Below are positions 18,234 to 27,759 of a stretch of DNA of 64,000 nucleotides, in pieces (position 1 is the first letter of the stretch; each line of letters starts with the position of its first letter). Source of the DNA: Providencia alcalifaciens DSM 30120 (GTDB taxonomy: Bacteria; Pseudomonadota; Gammaproteobacteria; Enterobacterales; Enterobacteriaceae); the NCBI RefSeq assembly GCF_000173415.1, contig NZ_ABXW01000004.1, forward strand, positions 287,795 to 351,794, in the 5' to 3' direction. The notes under the pieces are model-generated. The model ran no database searches, was not told where the DNA came from, and saw only the letters and a program-made list of their open reading frames with translations. A program made the translations under genes and the position numbers.

Positions 18234-18260
18234 AAAAAGCCAGCGTAAGCTGGCTTTTTT
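18234..18260. terminator. Bidirectional terminator between the siderophore-binding gene and hemW
   Basis: Stem AAAAGCCAGC/GCTGGCTTTT with a GTAA loop, T6 on the plus side and T-rich sequence on the minus side. It serves convergent genes. Confidence 0.88.
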
Positions 18261-18276
18261 TATGGAAGAAGAGAAA

Positions 18277-19416
18277 TCACTCTTCCCCTAAAAATAGCTC
18301 CAGTAGGGAGTTTAAGAATAATTTTCCATGTTCGGTAATTTGCCATTCATCGGCGGTTTCTGAGATATAGCCTTTGGCTAACGCCTCATCAATCGCCGGA
18401 CGTACAACTGACTCGGCTAGCCCAGTATATTCCGTAAATTCTCGGCGAGTCATCGCTTCTAGTAACCGAAAACGGTTCATAAAATACTCGAATGGGCGGT
18501 CTTCGTTCTCTACATTGTAGCGATTATCGAGATAACGACCTTCCATATAGCCGCGAGGATGCTTCGTTTTGACTGTACGTAAAATCTGACCATCGGTAGA
18601 GGTAATTTTACCGTGTGCACCACAGCCGATACCGAGGTAATCCCCGAATCGCCAATAGTTAAGATTATGTTCGCACTGGTAACCCGCTTTGGCATAGGCG
18701 GAGGTTTCATATTGTTGATAACCCGCGGCTGTCAGTAACTTATGTCCTTCAGTGTAGATATCCCATAGGGTATCGTCGTCCGGTAAACGCGGAGGACGAG
18801 AGCCAAATTGCGTATTTGGTTCAATGGTGAGCTGATACCAAGAAAGATGCGGTGGTGAGAGCTCAATGGCTTGGCGTAAATCAGATAACCCTTCATCGCG
18901 AGTTTGTGATGGCAAACCGTGCATTAAGTCCAAATTAAAACTGCGCAGATGTAAGTTGGTGGCTAACTGTGCAGCCCGCTTGGCTTCATTGGGACCATGA
19001 ATACGCCCCAGCATAATCAGCTTGTCGTCCCCGAAACTTTGTACACCAATGGAGATACGGTTGATCCCCGAAGTTTGGTAACCAGAGAAACGGTCTGCTT
19101 CGACGGTGCCTGGGTTGGCTTCCATCGTGACTTCTGCATTAGGATCCAAGTTAACGCGTTGACGAACACCATCCATCAACATTTGCATGGATTCGGCACT
19201 CAGTAAACTCGGTGTTCCGCCACCAATAAAGATAGTTTTGACTGGGCGGGAGCCAATGAGCTCCGCGTCCTTATCAAGATCGTTAAGCAAATGTTCAACA
19301 TACTCAGTTTGAGGAATTTCCCCTTTGAGAGTATGCGAATTGAAATCACAATATGGGCACTTTTGTACACACCAAGGAATATGGATATACAGGCTTAATG
19401 GGGGAAGCTTAAGCAT
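18277..19416 (-). CDS. hemW: Radical SAM heme chaperone HemW
   Basis: Cytosolic radical-SAM-family protein that binds heme and transfers it to target proteins; formerly called a coproporphyrinogen III oxidase-like protein. The 4Fe-4S ligands Cys16, Cys20 and Cys23 (C-X3-C-X2-C) are in [11 protein letters not shown], and GGGTPSLL is near residue 66. It lacks the extra N-terminal part of true HemN. Length 379 aa, as in E. coli. Its start overlaps the end of rdgB by 8 bp, so the two are translationally coupled. Confidence 0.95.
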   Translation of the reverse strand: MLKLPPLSLYIHIPWCVQKCPYCDFNSHTLKGEIPQTEYVEHLLNDLDKDAELIGSRPVKTIFIGGGTPSLLSAESMQMLMDGVRQRVNLDPNAEVTMEANPGTVEADRFSGYQTSGINRISIGVQSFGDDKLIMLGRIHGPNEAKRAAQLATNLHLRSFNLDLMHGLPSQTRDEGLSDLRQAIELSPPHLSWYQLTIEPNTQFGSRPPRLPDDDTLWDIYTEGHKLLTAAGYQQYETSAYAKAGYQCEHNLNYWRFGDYLGIGCGAHGKITSTDGQILRTVKTKHPRGYMEGRYLDNRYNVENEDRPFEYFMNRFRLLEAMTRREFTEYTGLAESVVRPAIDEALAKGYISETADEWQITEHGKLFLNSLLELFLGEE

Positions 19417-20002
19417 TTTTCAGTGCATCCAACATCATTGCTAACGCTTTACCACGATGTGATACCGCTTGTTTTTCTGCTTTAGTCAGCTCCGCAGAGG
19501 TACAACCTAATTCAGGTACGTAAAAAATCGGGTCGTAGCCAAAGCCACCTTGCCCTTTTGCCTCTCGGGTTAATACCCCGTGCCAGCGTCCGTGAAACAC
19601 CAGTGGCGTTGGGTCTTCGGCATGACGTAAATAAACCAGCACACAGTTAAACTGAGCTTGGCGTTGGTCATCGGGGACGTCTTTCATGGCATCGAGAAGC
19701 TTATCGAGGTTTTGCTGGTCAGTAGCATCTTCTCCTGCATAGCGAGCGGAGTAGATCCCCGGTGCACCGCCTAAAGCATCAACAGAAATACCAGAGTCAT
19801 CGGCAATCGCGGGTAGACCTGTATGTGCTGAAGCATGACGGGCTTTTAAAATCGCGTTCTCAATGAAGGTTAATCCTGTCTCTTCGGCGGACTCAACGCC
19901 AAGGCTGGTTTGGGCAACGATGTCCATACCAAAATCACGGAGTAAGTCCGCTAATTCGTTTACTTTACCTGGATTACCAGTTGCTAAAACAACTTTTTGC
20001 AT
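19409..20002 (-). CDS. rdgB: dITP/XTP pyrophosphatase
   Basis: House-cleaning Ham1-family NTPase that removes dITP, ITP and XTP from the nucleotide pool. The N-terminal substrate loop [10 protein letters not shown], the central [23 protein letters not shown] and the late SHRGKAL block are all intact. Length 197 aa, as in E. coli. It lies 15 bp downstream of yggT and overlaps hemW. Confidence 0.96.
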   Translation of the reverse strand: MQKVVLATGNPGKVNELADLLRDFGMDIVAQTSLGVESAEETGLTFIENAILKARHASAHTGLPAIADDSGISVDALGGAPGIYSARYAGEDATDQQNLDKLLDAMKDVPDDQRQAQFNCVLVYLRHAEDPTPLVFHGRWHGVLTREAKGQGGFGYDPIFYVPELGCTSAELTKAEKQAVSHRGKALAMMLDALKNA

Positions 20003-20017
20003 TGCTTTTATCTTCCC

Positions 20018-20602
20018 TTACATGATGCCGACAGAGAACAACATTGCGGTTAGCGCAGGGTCGATCATTAAGGAAACATCAACACGTAAGTAGTTCAGTG
20101 CGATCAGAATAAACATGACAATCATCGCAGAAAAATCTAACCCACCCATCGCTGGAATAATGCGACGAATTGGCGCCATTAACGGTTCAGTTAATTGGAA
20201 CAATAAGTAATCTACAGGGTTACGACCTTGGCTGACCCAGCTTAAAATTGCGCGGATTAAAATCATCCAGAAAATCAATTTACCGATGTAAGTCAGTAAG
20301 AGAATTAATCCCATTGGTAGAAGGGTAAGCCCAATGGCAGGCAGCATATTGGTTGCCCACATACCAAAGATAATATCGGCAATCGCCAGCACAAACGCGA
20401 CGAGCAGAGTCGCAGTATCTAAAGACCCTACAGATGGGATCATGCGGCGTAGTGGTCCAACAATAGGTTGGGTTGCTTTAACCACAAATTGTGAGAATGG
20501 ATTATAAAAGTCTGCGCGAACGCATTGCATCCATACTCGAAGCAGAAGCACAAAGATATACAGTTGGATCAGGGTGGTAACAACAAAAACGATAGTCTGC
20601 AT
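20018..20602 (-). CDS. yggT: YggT family membrane protein
   Basis: Inner-membrane protein of about 194 aa made of two similar YGGT repeats (around residues 1-90 and 95-185), each with two hydrophobic segments and a motif of the type NPF/RNPVDYL...PIRRIIP. Linked by mutant and genome-context data in other bacteria to osmotic shock tolerance and cell division. I start at 20602 (MQTIVFVVTTLIQLY), which fits E. coli YggT. The longer frame from 20701 only reads through proC. The proC frame overlaps its first 101 bp. Confidence 0.9.
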   Translation of the reverse strand: MQTIVFVVTTLIQLYIFVLLLRVWMQCVRADFYNPFSQFVVKATQPIVGPLRRMIPSVGSLDTATLLVAFVLAIADIIFGMWATNMLPAIGLTLLPMGLILLLTYIGKLIFWMILIRAILSWVSQGRNPVDYLLFQLTEPLMAPIRRIIPAMGGLDFSAMIVMFILIALNYLRVDVSLMIDPALTAMLFSVGIM

Positions 20603-21443
20603 GGCGTGTCCCAAAAAAATAATTAAAAAGTTTTTCCATCTCTTCCGCTCGGTCAATCGCGCTTTGCATGGCATTGGCGACAGTCTGCGGTAGATGACCA
20701 TTATAAAATTGCTCTAAAGCCATTGCGGTAGTGCCGCCTTTAGAGGTGACTTGCTCACGCAATGTCGAAAATGGGGTATCACTCTGTGATTTAGCTAAAG
20801 CCACTGAACCTTCAATGGCATTGAGTACTAACTCTCGAGCTTGTTTTTCATCATAGCCAAGTTGTTCGGCTTTTTGCTGCATAGATTCCATGAACAGGAA
20901 AAAGTAAGCGGGGGAGCTTCCTGTTAACGCAATGATATTATTAATGTCACTCTCTTTAGCGCACCAAGTGGTGGAGCCAACGCTTTCCATTAATTGCTGC
21001 GTAAATTGTTTGTCACCTTCCGTCACATTGGGTTGTGCAAACAAACCGCTCACCCCTTTACCAACCAGAGATGGGGTATTTGGCATAATACGAACTAAGT
21101 GTAGAGAATGTGCAAAGTAGTCATTGTAACGCGCTGCGGGAATACCTGCGGCAATGGTTAATACCAGCTTGTTTTCTAAATTGGTGAGCTGTTGCAGCGG
21201 TTCACAAACGTCTTTCATCATTTGAGGTTTGACGGCCAGAACAATGACGTCCGCTTGCTGAGCTGCCGTTAGGTTGTCATGGGTGCTGATGATGCCATAA
21301 TCCTGCGCCATTTTATCGCGACGTACAGGGGTTGGTGAACAAACGGTGATCATCGATGCCGGATAGCCATGAGCCACAAGACCCGCAATAATGGCGTTTG
21401 CCATATTCCCCGCGCCAATAAAGGCGATTTTGCGATGTTGCAT
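20502..21443 (-). CDS. proC: Pyrroline-5-carboxylate reductase with an aberrant C-terminal extension
   Basis: Last step of proline synthesis: reduces 1-pyrroline-5-carboxylate with NAD(P)H. The Rossmann motif IGAGNMANAIIAG is at residues 9-21, RIMPNTP near 118 and the C-terminal signature SKGGTTAMALE near 234. The family should end close to RAEEMEKLF at residue 273. Here the frame reads on for 40 residues (313 in all) over the start of yggT. One extra T in the T5 run at 20625-20629 would place TAA directly after residue 273, so a 1-nt deletion or sequencing slip is likely. The conserved enzyme part is intact. Confidence 0.9.
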   Translation of the reverse strand: MQHRKIAFIGAGNMANAIIAGLVAHGYPASMITVCSPTPVRRDKMAQDYGIISTHDNLTAAQQADVIVLAVKPQMMKDVCEPLQQLTNLENKLVLTIAAGIPAARYNDYFAHSLHLVRIMPNTPSLVGKGVSGLFAQPNVTEGDKQFTQQLMESVGSTTWCAKESDINNIIALTGSSPAYFFLFMESMQQKAEQLGYDEKQARELVLNAIEGSVALAKSQSDTPFSTLREQVTSKGGTTAMALEQFYNGHLPQTVANAMQSAIDRAEEMEKLFNYFFGTRHADYRFCCYHPDPTVYLCASASSMDAMRSRRLL

Positions 21444-21459
21444 GTTGTTCTCCTAAAGA

Positions 21460-22152
21460 TTAATTATGGTATTGACGGGCACCGAAGATCGCAGTGCCGA
21501 TACGTACGAGAGTAGAACCGCAGTGAATTGCAGCACGCATATCGTCGGTCATTCCCATCGATAATGTATCTACAGTAGAGTAGCTGGCTTTCAATTGCTC
21601 GAATGCGAACTCCATTTGGCGAAATGCAGCACATTGGCGCTCATAATCAGTTTCTGGGGCGGGGATGGTCATTAACCCGCGTAACACTAAATTTGGCAAT
21701 TGGGCGACTTGAGCCGCAAGCTCATTTACTTCCTCGAGGGTTATTCCCGATTTGCTGTTTTCATCGCTAATATTAATTTGGATCAGCACATTCAGCGGTG
21801 CTTTATCTTGAGGGCGCTGCTCATTTAAACGCTGAGCGATTTTGGCGCGATCTAAAGTATGGAACCAATCAAAATGTTCTGCCACTAAACGACTTTTATT
21901 GGACTGGAGTGGACCGATAAAGTGCCAGACTAGATCATTTCTTTCTGAAAAATACTGGATTTTCTCAACGCCTTCTTGCACATAGTTTTCACCAAACTGG
22001 CGTTGACCGGCTTCGATGGCTTCCATAATGGCTTCACAAGGTTTGGTTTTACTCACAGCTAACAGGGTAATATCTTGAGGGGAGCGGTGACACTCAGTGG
22101 CAGCAAGACGAATACGCTCTGTGACATCAGATAGGTTTTTTTGAATGGTCAT
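21460..22152 (-). CDS. yggS: Pyridoxal phosphate homeostasis protein YggS
   Basis: Single-domain alanine-racemase-fold PLP-binding protein (230 aa) that buffers pyridoxal phosphate; loss disturbs amino acid pools. The PLP lysine is in LLAVSKTKP near residue 36, and QFGENYVQE, WHFIGPLQSNK and SMGMTDDM follow in family order. I use the ATG at 22152; the TTG three codons earlier has no better ribosome site. It sits 16 bp before proC, the same pairing as in E. coli. Confidence 0.94.
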   Translation of the reverse strand: MTIQKNLSDVTERIRLAATECHRSPQDITLLAVSKTKPCEAIMEAIEAGQRQFGENYVQEGVEKIQYFSERNDLVWHFIGPLQSNKSRLVAEHFDWFHTLDRAKIAQRLNEQRPQDKAPLNVLIQINISDENSKSGITLEEVNELAAQVAQLPNLVLRGLMTIPAPETDYERQCAAFRQMEFAFEQLKASYSTVDTLSMGMTDDMRAAIHCGSTLVRIGTAIFGARQYHN

Positions 22153-22280
22153 GTTATTCAATACCGTTTTTCAGTTGCTTTCGGTGAATAGTGAGAATTA
22201 ACCCTAGTGTAAAGCATATTAAGGGCGAACGGCACCTTTGCAGCAACTGAATGGGGAAAATAAACGTAAAGATGTGCTTT

Positions 22281-22700
22281 TTAGTAATTCTGTTCGAACC
22301 AACTCTCTAAAATCACGACCGCAGAGGCAGAATCAACTTTTCCTTTGCTGAGCGCACGATAGCCACCTTGCTCAAATAAACCCGCTTTTGCTTCCACGGT
22401 AGACAATCTTTCATCATGTAATTGGACTTGTACACCAAAGCGCCCATGAATGCGGTTGGCAAAATTACGTGCTTGACTGGTGACGAGCTGCTCTGTGCCA
22501 TCCATATTCAAAGGAAGACCGACAATCACCAATTGCGGCTGCCACTCTTTGAGCAATTTTTCGATTTGTGACCAGTCAGGTCTGCCATCGCTGGCTTTTA
22601 ATGAGGTCAATGCGCGAGCGGTGCCAGTAATTTCTTGACCCACGGCAACACCAATACTTTTAGTCCCAAAATCAAAGGCGAGTAAGGTTCTGGCTGACAT
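22281..22700 (-). CDS. ruvX: Holliday junction resolvase-like RuvX/YqgF
   Basis: RNase H-fold nuclease family (139 aa) that takes part in 16S rRNA 5'-end maturation and has been proposed as a backup resolvase. The first acidic strand is in [14 protein letters not shown], the second Glu in QLHDERLST, and the late Asp in [13 protein letters not shown]. Its ATG overlaps the stop of yqgE by one base (TAATG), so the pair is translationally coupled. Confidence 0.95.
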   Translation of the reverse strand: MSARTLLAFDFGTKSIGVAVGQEITGTARALTSLKASDGRPDWSQIEKLLKEWQPQLVIVGLPLNMDGTEQLVTSQARNFANRIHGRFGVQVQLHDERLSTVEAKAGLFEQGGYRALSKGKVDSASAVVILESWFEQNY

Positions 22701-23263
22701 TAGGCATGCCCCGCTTGCAGTGATATGTTATGGATGTCGATCCCTAAAAGGTCGCCAGCGGCTTTCCAACGATCTCTTAATGGAGTATCAAAAATCAGTT
22801 TAGGATCAGCTTTGACAGTTAACCAGCTGTTTTCCATGATTTCGTTCTCTAATTGTCCGGGTTCCCAGCTTGAGTAGCCCAATGTAACCAGAGAGTTCAT
22901 TGGGTGCTGATCGTTACCTAATGTTTCTAAAATATCTTTCGAGGTAGTGACCATAACATGGTCATTTAAGCGTAAACTGGCAGCATAACCGGCAACAGGG
23001 GTATGGATAATAAACCCATGTTCTTCAGAAACAGGACCACCTGCAATTACCAGTTTTTCCAGATTTCGCGTGTTGGTATTCTCCGAAATGGTAATTTCGA
23101 GTTTTTTCAGCATTTCAGAGACAGAAAAATCCTCAATGGGTTTATTGATCACTAAGCCCATTGCGCCATTTTCATTGTGTTCGCAGATATACACAACGGA
23201 ATGATCGAAATAAGGATCCGTCAGTGAAGGCATGGCAATTAAAAAATGATTCTGTAAATTCAT
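22700..23263 (-). CDS. yqgE: UPF0301/AlgH family protein YqgE
   Basis: 187-aa protein of the AlgH family, of unclear function; in pseudomonads AlgH was linked to alginate regulation. The signature [19 protein letters not shown] is at the start, then [16 protein letters not shown] and the C-terminal [14 protein letters not shown] choose the ATG at 23263 because it matches the E. coli N-terminus MNLQ; a further in-frame ATG is three codons upstream. Confidence 0.93.
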   Translation of the reverse strand: MNLQNHFLIAMPSLTDPYFDHSVVYICEHNENGAMGLVINKPIEDFSVSEMLKKLEITISENTNTRNLEKLVIAGGPVSEEHGFIIHTPVAGYAASLRLNDHVMVTTSKDILETLGNDQHPMNSLVTLGYSSWEPGQLENEIMENSWLTVKADPKLIFDTPLRDRWKAAGDLLGIDIHNISLQAGHA

Positions 23264-23339
23264 AAATGGCAAACTCAGGGGTTATGTTCCTATTGGTTAT
23301 GATAAAGATAGCGCGTTACGGTGATGACAAAATAACGGC

Positions 23340-23365
23340 AAAGGCAACCTCGAAAGGCTGCCTTT
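23340..23365 (-). terminator. Hairpin after gshB
   Basis: 10-bp stem AAAGGCAGCC/GGTTGCCTTT with one wobble pair and a 6-nt loop, about 25 bp beyond the gshB stop on the minus strand. The T-run is weak. Confidence 0.5.
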
Positions 23366-23389
23366 TGGAAACGAGCCAGTTAACAAATA

Positions 23390-24337
23390 CTATTTTTTCA
23401 GGCGGCGCTCAATCGCATCCATCAGCATACCGGTGATGGAGATATCAAATGCAGCTTCAATTTCGCGGGCACAAGTTGGGCTGGTGACGTTAATTTCAGT
23501 CAATCGGTCACCGATAATATCTAAGCCAACAAAAATGAGTCCTTTTTCTTTCAAGGTTGGTGCCACAGCGCGCGCAATAGCCCAATCACTTTCGGTTAAT
23601 GGACGCGCTTCACCACGACCACCTGCGGCGAGATTTCCTCGGGTTTCCCCTTGTGCTGGAATACGAGCAAGGCAGTATGGTACTGGCTCGCCATCAACGA
23701 CGAGTACACGTTTGTCACCTTCTTTAATGGCAGGTAAAAAGTTTTGTGCCATGCAGTAACGAGAATTGTGCTCCGTTAAGGTTTCGATGATAACGCCAAC
23801 GTTTGGATCATCTTTCTTCAAACGGAAAATAGAGGCGCCGCCCATACCATCCAGTGGTTTAAAGATAACATCACCATGTTTTTGGTGGAACTCACGCAGC
23901 TTTTCAGAGCTACGAGTCACTAACGTATCTGGCGTTAACTCTGGGAACCAAGCGGTAAACAGTTTTTCGTTACAGTCACGTAAGCTTTGTGGCTTGTTCA
24001 CGATCAGGCTGCCGGCTTGTTCTGCACGCTCAAGAATGTAAGTCGCGTAGATATATTCGGTATCAAATGGCGGATCTTTACGCATCAAAATGGCGTCAAG
24101 GTCACTCAAGGCTATGTCTTGCTCTGAGTGGAATTCATACCATTTAGTTGGGTTCTCTTCGACGGTCACGATTTTGGTCGTTGCACGCGCTTCGCCTTGG
24201 TGTAGGTAAAGATCGTTCATTTCCATATAGTGAATTTCATAACCGCGACGCGCAGCTTCTAGCATCATTGCAAAACTGGTGTCTTTCTTGATTTTAATGG
24301 ATGAAATTGGATCCATTACTATGCCGAGCTTGATCAT
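23390..24337 (-). CDS. gshB: Glutathione synthetase
   Basis: ATP-grasp ligase that joins gamma-glutamylcysteine and glycine in the second step of glutathione synthesis. The N-terminal MIKLGIVMDPISSIKIKKD, the MRKDPPFDTEYIYATY block, the ATP-grasp loop FKPLDGMGGASIFR and the late INVTSPTCAREIE are intact. Length 315 aa, as in E. coli. It starts 9 bp after rsmE, the same pairing as in E. coli. Confidence 0.97.
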   Translation of the reverse strand: MIKLGIVMDPISSIKIKKDTSFAMMLEAARRGYEIHYMEMNDLYLHQGEARATTKIVTVEENPTKWYEFHSEQDIALSDLDAILMRKDPPFDTEYIYATYILERAEQAGSLIVNKPQSLRDCNEKLFTAWFPELTPDTLVTRSSEKLREFHQKHGDVIFKPLDGMGGASIFRLKKDDPNVGVIIETLTEHNSRYCMAQNFLPAIKEGDKRVLVVDGEPVPYCLARIPAQGETRGNLAAGGRGEARPLTESDWAIARAVAPTLKEKGLIFVGLDIIGDRLTEINVTSPTCAREIEAAFDISITGMLMDAIERRLKK

Positions 24338-24346
24338 TTTATCTCC

Positions 24347-25078
24347 TTAACCCAAGTCACCTAAACGCACTTGTAATGCTGTTATTGCGGTTAGCGCGGT
24401 CGTTTCAGTTCGTAATACTCGTGGCCCTAACAGGATATCAGTGAATTGATAATTCGCTGTCATGGCAATTTCGTCTGCGGATAGTCCACCTTCGGGACCT
24501 ATCAGTAATCTAACGTGTTTTAAATCAGCGGGGAGCGTATTGATGCTCTCACTTGCCCGTGGGTGTAAGTTAATTTTAAACGCACCATCATTTTCAGCAC
24601 ACCACGCTTCAAGAGATTGAACGGGGCGAATGACAGGGATGCGGTTACGACCACTTTGCTCGCAGGCTGCAATGGCAATTTTTTGCCACTGTTGTAATTT
24701 TTTCTCTAATCGTTCGCCATCAAGACGTACACCACAGCGCTCAGAAAGCAGAGGAGTGATGGTATTGACGCCAAGCTCAACGGACTTTTGAATGGTGAAC
24801 TCCATTTTTTCCCCGCGGGACATAACTTGTCCTAGGTGAATATCTAATGGGGATTCACGATCATCAAGGGTGCTATTTAGAACGCGGACAAACACATTTT
24901 TTTTCGTCGCTTCAGTAATTTCAGCGTTGAATATGTGATTGCTTCCATCAAATAATTCTAGCTGCTGTCCGGCTGTCATGCGAAGAACTCGACCTACATG
25001 GTTGGCTGCATCATCACAAAGCGAAATCGTGGTGTTAATTTGGAGAGGCTCTGGGTGATAAATGCGTGGAACGCGCAT
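24347..25078 (-). CDS. rsmE: 16S rRNA (uracil-1498-N3)-methyltransferase
   Basis: SPOUT-class methyltransferase acting on the 30S subunit. The N-terminal PUA-like domain (MRVPRIYH...) precedes the SPOUT domain with its trefoil-knot motifs [13 protein letters not shown] and [15 protein letters not shown]. Length 243 aa, equal to E. coli. First gene of rsmE-gshB. Confidence 0.96.
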   Translation of the reverse strand: MRVPRIYHPEPLQINTTISLCDDAANHVGRVLRMTAGQQLELFDGSNHIFNAEITEATKKNVFVRVLNSTLDDRESPLDIHLGQVMSRGEKMEFTIQKSVELGVNTITPLLSERCGVRLDGERLEKKLQQWQKIAIAACEQSGRNRIPVIRPVQSLEAWCAENDGAFKINLHPRASESINTLPADLKHVRLLIGPEGGLSADEIAMTANYQFTDILLGPRVLRTETTALTAITALQVRLGDLG

Positions 25079-25332
25079 GATTTTTCCTTAGTCAATAATC
25101 AAGAGAACTGATGCAGGATATGGGGACAGAATCCTGAAAAACAAGAGGACGGATTGAGTTTATAACTAAAAAGAGGGATTTTTTAGTTCGTCTGTGCCTT
25201 GTCTTTAGGACTCTAAATTTGTCGATAAAACCGACCTTAAACCACGAAATTATGGTGTTGGTTTATTCATCACACATCGTATAGTAAGTCGCAGTATTGA
25301 TAAACGTCTGGGTTCATGGAAAAGGAGAAACC

Positions 25333-25992
25333 ATGATTGATACAGCAAATGGAATGCTGGTACTTATATTGCCAGTCATTGTATTGTCGCTTTTGTCTGC
25401 GTGGCTGACAACTCAGTTACTGCGATACATTCCCGCCCGTTATTTTGATTTACCGAGTATTGTTATCAGTTTCAATCGGATATGGGCTGGGTATTTTGTG
25501 CTTGGGGGAATAGTGGTACTGCAAGGGTATCCGTTTTTCACCCTTGTTTTTTTATTTCTATTTTTTAATTTTGGGCTTCCATTGTGGGTAATTGACATTA
25601 AAACAGGCTATTTGCCCAATATTCTTACGTATCCTTTACTGTTATTAGGTGTTTTATTTCAATGGATTATGCCAACTGGAAACATACTTTCGGCGATGTA
25701 CGCACTGATATTCAGTTATATTGGGTTAGAGGTGATCACAACATTGGTGGAAAAACTCAGGCGACGTCCACAAATGGGACGAGGGGATTTTAAGCTGATT
25801 GCGGCGTGTTCAGCGTGGTTGGGAATATTTTATCTGCCTTATTTTCTAGGGCTTGCCGCAAGTTTAGGTTTATTACATTTTCTTTGGTTGATATGGCGAG
25901 GCAAACAGAAAGTCGTGCAGAGTATTCCGTTTGGTCCCGCCATTATGTGTAGCGCCAGCTTTTGGTTGTTGCTTAGCGTGCATCCTAATTAG
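25333..25992 (+). CDS. Short prepilin peptidase (A24 family) lacking the methylase domain
   Basis: Polytopic inner-membrane aspartic protease of the type IV prepilin/preflagellin family, 219 aa. The two catalytic aspartates are visible: Asp88 in WVIDIKTGYLPN and Asp152 in the GxGDxK-type motif GRGDFKLIAA. The N-terminal N-methyltransferase part of PilD/GspO is missing, as in short enterobacterial paralogues. I start at 25333, where AAGGAG precedes the ATG. No pilin or type II secretion gene is nearby, so its substrate is unknown. Its 3' end overlaps the next, convergent gene by 8 bp. Confidence 0.82.
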   Translation: MIDTANGMLVLILPVIVLSLLSAWLTTQLLRYIPARYFDLPSIVISFNRIWAGYFVLGGIVVLQGYPFFTLVFLFLFFNFGLPLWVIDIKTGYLPNILTYPLLLLGVLFQWIMPTGNILSAMYALIFSYIGLEVITTLVEKLRRRPQMGRGDFKLIAACSAWLGIFYLPYFLGLAASLGLLHFLWLIWRGKQKVVQSIPFGPAIMCSASFWLLLSVHPN

Positions 25993-26629
25993 CAGCGGCG
26001 ACGAGTGAATCTAAAAGCTGTTGCCATTTTTCGGGTTCACCGAGGTAGTTTTGCAGTGGCACTCGTAACCATTTACCTTGTTGTTGAATAAGCAAGGTCG
26101 GAAAACCCGATGCACCTGATTGGCTAAGTAGTTGTTTACTTTGCTGGATATGTGCATTCGTTTCTGTTTGTGCACATTGTGCATAATCTTTTTGGAACTG
26201 CTCAACATTCAAACCAATTTCTTGCGCCACTTCCGCTAAGACTTCGGGCTGTTTAATCTGGCGACCAGAAATGTAATGTGCTTTTTGCAAAGCTTTAAGC
26301 ATTTCAACGCCTTTTCCTTGCTTTGTTGCCGCTAAAATAGCTGTTTGTGGTGGCGTTGAGTCCATCACTACATTTGGCTGATGCAACATGGCAATGTAGT
26401 CATCACCAAAAACTTGCCCTGTCATGGCAGCAATGCGTTTATCTGATTGCAGGATGTATTGGCGAAATTGGTCATCAAGATAGAGTCGAGCATCGCCAGC
26501 TAGCATTCCGCCACCGTGTAATTCTAATTGAATGTGTGGATGATTGGCGGCAATCGTCATTAACGGGGCTGCGGCATAGCACCAACCACAGTAAGGGTCA
26601 TAGATATAATGTAGGGTAATTGCATTCAT
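25985..26629 (-). CDS. DsbA-family thioredoxin-fold protein
   Basis: Cytosolic thiol-redox protein of 214 aa with the thioredoxin fold interrupted by a helical insert. The active-site pair Cys14-Cys17 is CGWC in YIYDPYCGWCYAAAP and the cis-Pro loop is SGFPTLLI near residue 174. It lacks a signal peptide, so it is not the periplasmic DsbA. The closest class is the DsbA-like oxidoreductase group related to FrnE and 2-hydroxychromene-2-carboxylate isomerase. Convergent with the prepilin peptidase gene. Confidence 0.82.
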   Translation of the reverse strand: MNAITLHYIYDPYCGWCYAAAPLMTIAANHPHIQLELHGGGMLAGDARLYLDDQFRQYILQSDKRIAAMTGQVFGDDYIAMLHQPNVVMDSTPPQTAILAATKQGKGVEMLKALQKAHYISGRQIKQPEVLAEVAQEIGLNVEQFQKDYAQCAQTETNAHIQQSKQLLSQSGASGFPTLLIQQQGKWLRVPLQNYLGEPEKWQQLLDSLVAAAN

Positions 26630-26761
26630 GGTATTTATTCTCTTTGGTTATTGTTTCATCATTCTATTCGAGTCGGTGCAAAATATCGAACGGACGGAAA
26701 ATAGCAGTTCAATACACGCTATCTCCGTCACGGTTTATTTGCGTTTCGATATATCAGTCGC

Positions 26762-27634
26762 TTATTGTGGCCACTGCATTTCGCCTTTCACAACTTTTGC
26801 GCTTAACTCTAAGCTCGATTTGTCATCCAAACTTGGGTAGCGAGCTTCCATTTTCTGAATAAGTTCTGCGGAATCTTTACTCTGGCTGTTCGCTTTCTCA
26901 AAGTCAGTTAAATATTTTTGGGTAAAAGTCACACTCGCCAGATCCATTTTAGATTTACCCGTAAAATGCCCCGGAACAACGACACTTGGTTTGAGTGCTT
27001 TGATGCTCTCTAAAGTTTGTTGCCAATGTTGACGTGATTGCGGAGTCTGAGTATCTGCAATCCAAACGTGGATATTGTCAGAAACAACAACACCACCCAC
27101 AACCGCTTTAAGCGAAGGAACCCACACATAGCTTCTATCCGGTGATGCGCCATCTAACCCTTTAATTTCTAACGTTTCGCCATCTACAGTGAAGTGATTA
27201 GTTTTGATAACTTCAGGTACGACAACTTTACTTGGCGCTTCATTTTTTAATACACCGCCCCAATAAGCCAGTTTGCCATCTTTAGTCGCATTAATTGCAT
27301 CAACCGTTTGTTGTGTGGCAACAACTTTCGCTTCAGGGAATGCTTTTGTCAGTGTTTCTAACCCGAAATAGTAATCAGGATCAGAATGGCTGATATAAAT
27401 AGTTGTCAGTTTTTTATCCAGTTTTTTGATTTTATCCACTAACTGCTGGGCGTCATTATTTTGAAACTGAGCGTCAATCAATACCACTTCTTTATCGCCA
27501 CTGATAATTTCAGAGGAAACGGGAAACACACTGTTATTGCCTGGGTTATAAACATCTAAGGTTAAGTTCGCCGCTTGAGCAAAGTGAGTGGCAGTGGCAA
27601 ACGCGGTTGCAGTTAATACAGTCGATAATTTCAT
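26762..27634 (-). CDS. Exported metallo-beta-lactamase-fold protein with a variant metal motif
   Basis: Periplasmic MBL-fold protein (290 aa) with a signal peptide of about 21 residues (cleavage after AQA). The usual HxHxDH motif is replaced by HSDPDYY near residue 103, keeping His and Asp but losing two His. A later metal-type His is kept in VVPGHF near residue 212. Members of this subfamily are annotated only as MBL-fold hydrolases. It is divergent from a LysR regulator 125 bp away, which may control it. The substrate is unknown. Confidence 0.82.
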   Translation of the reverse strand: MKLSTVLTATAFATATHFAQAANLTLDVYNPGNNSVFPVSSEIISGDKEVVLIDAQFQNNDAQQLVDKIKKLDKKLTTIYISHSDPDYYFGLETLTKAFPEAKVVATQQTVDAINATKDGKLAYWGGVLKNEAPSKVVVPEVIKTNHFTVDGETLEIKGLDGASPDRSYVWVPSLKAVVGGVVVSDNIHVWIADTQTPQSRQHWQQTLESIKALKPSVVVPGHFTGKSKMDLASVTFTQKYLTDFEKANSQSKDSAELIQKMEARYPSLDDKSSLELSAKVVKGEMQWPQ

Positions 27635-27759
27635 TTGTCTATCCTAATGTTGAGTGATGTTGTGTGCCTGATTCGGCTTGGTGTGTATATTAAATTGCAA
27701 TTAAGGTGAGAAAAACGCCATAATAAGGTCATGTTTGTTGCATAAACCGGTCAAATGAT

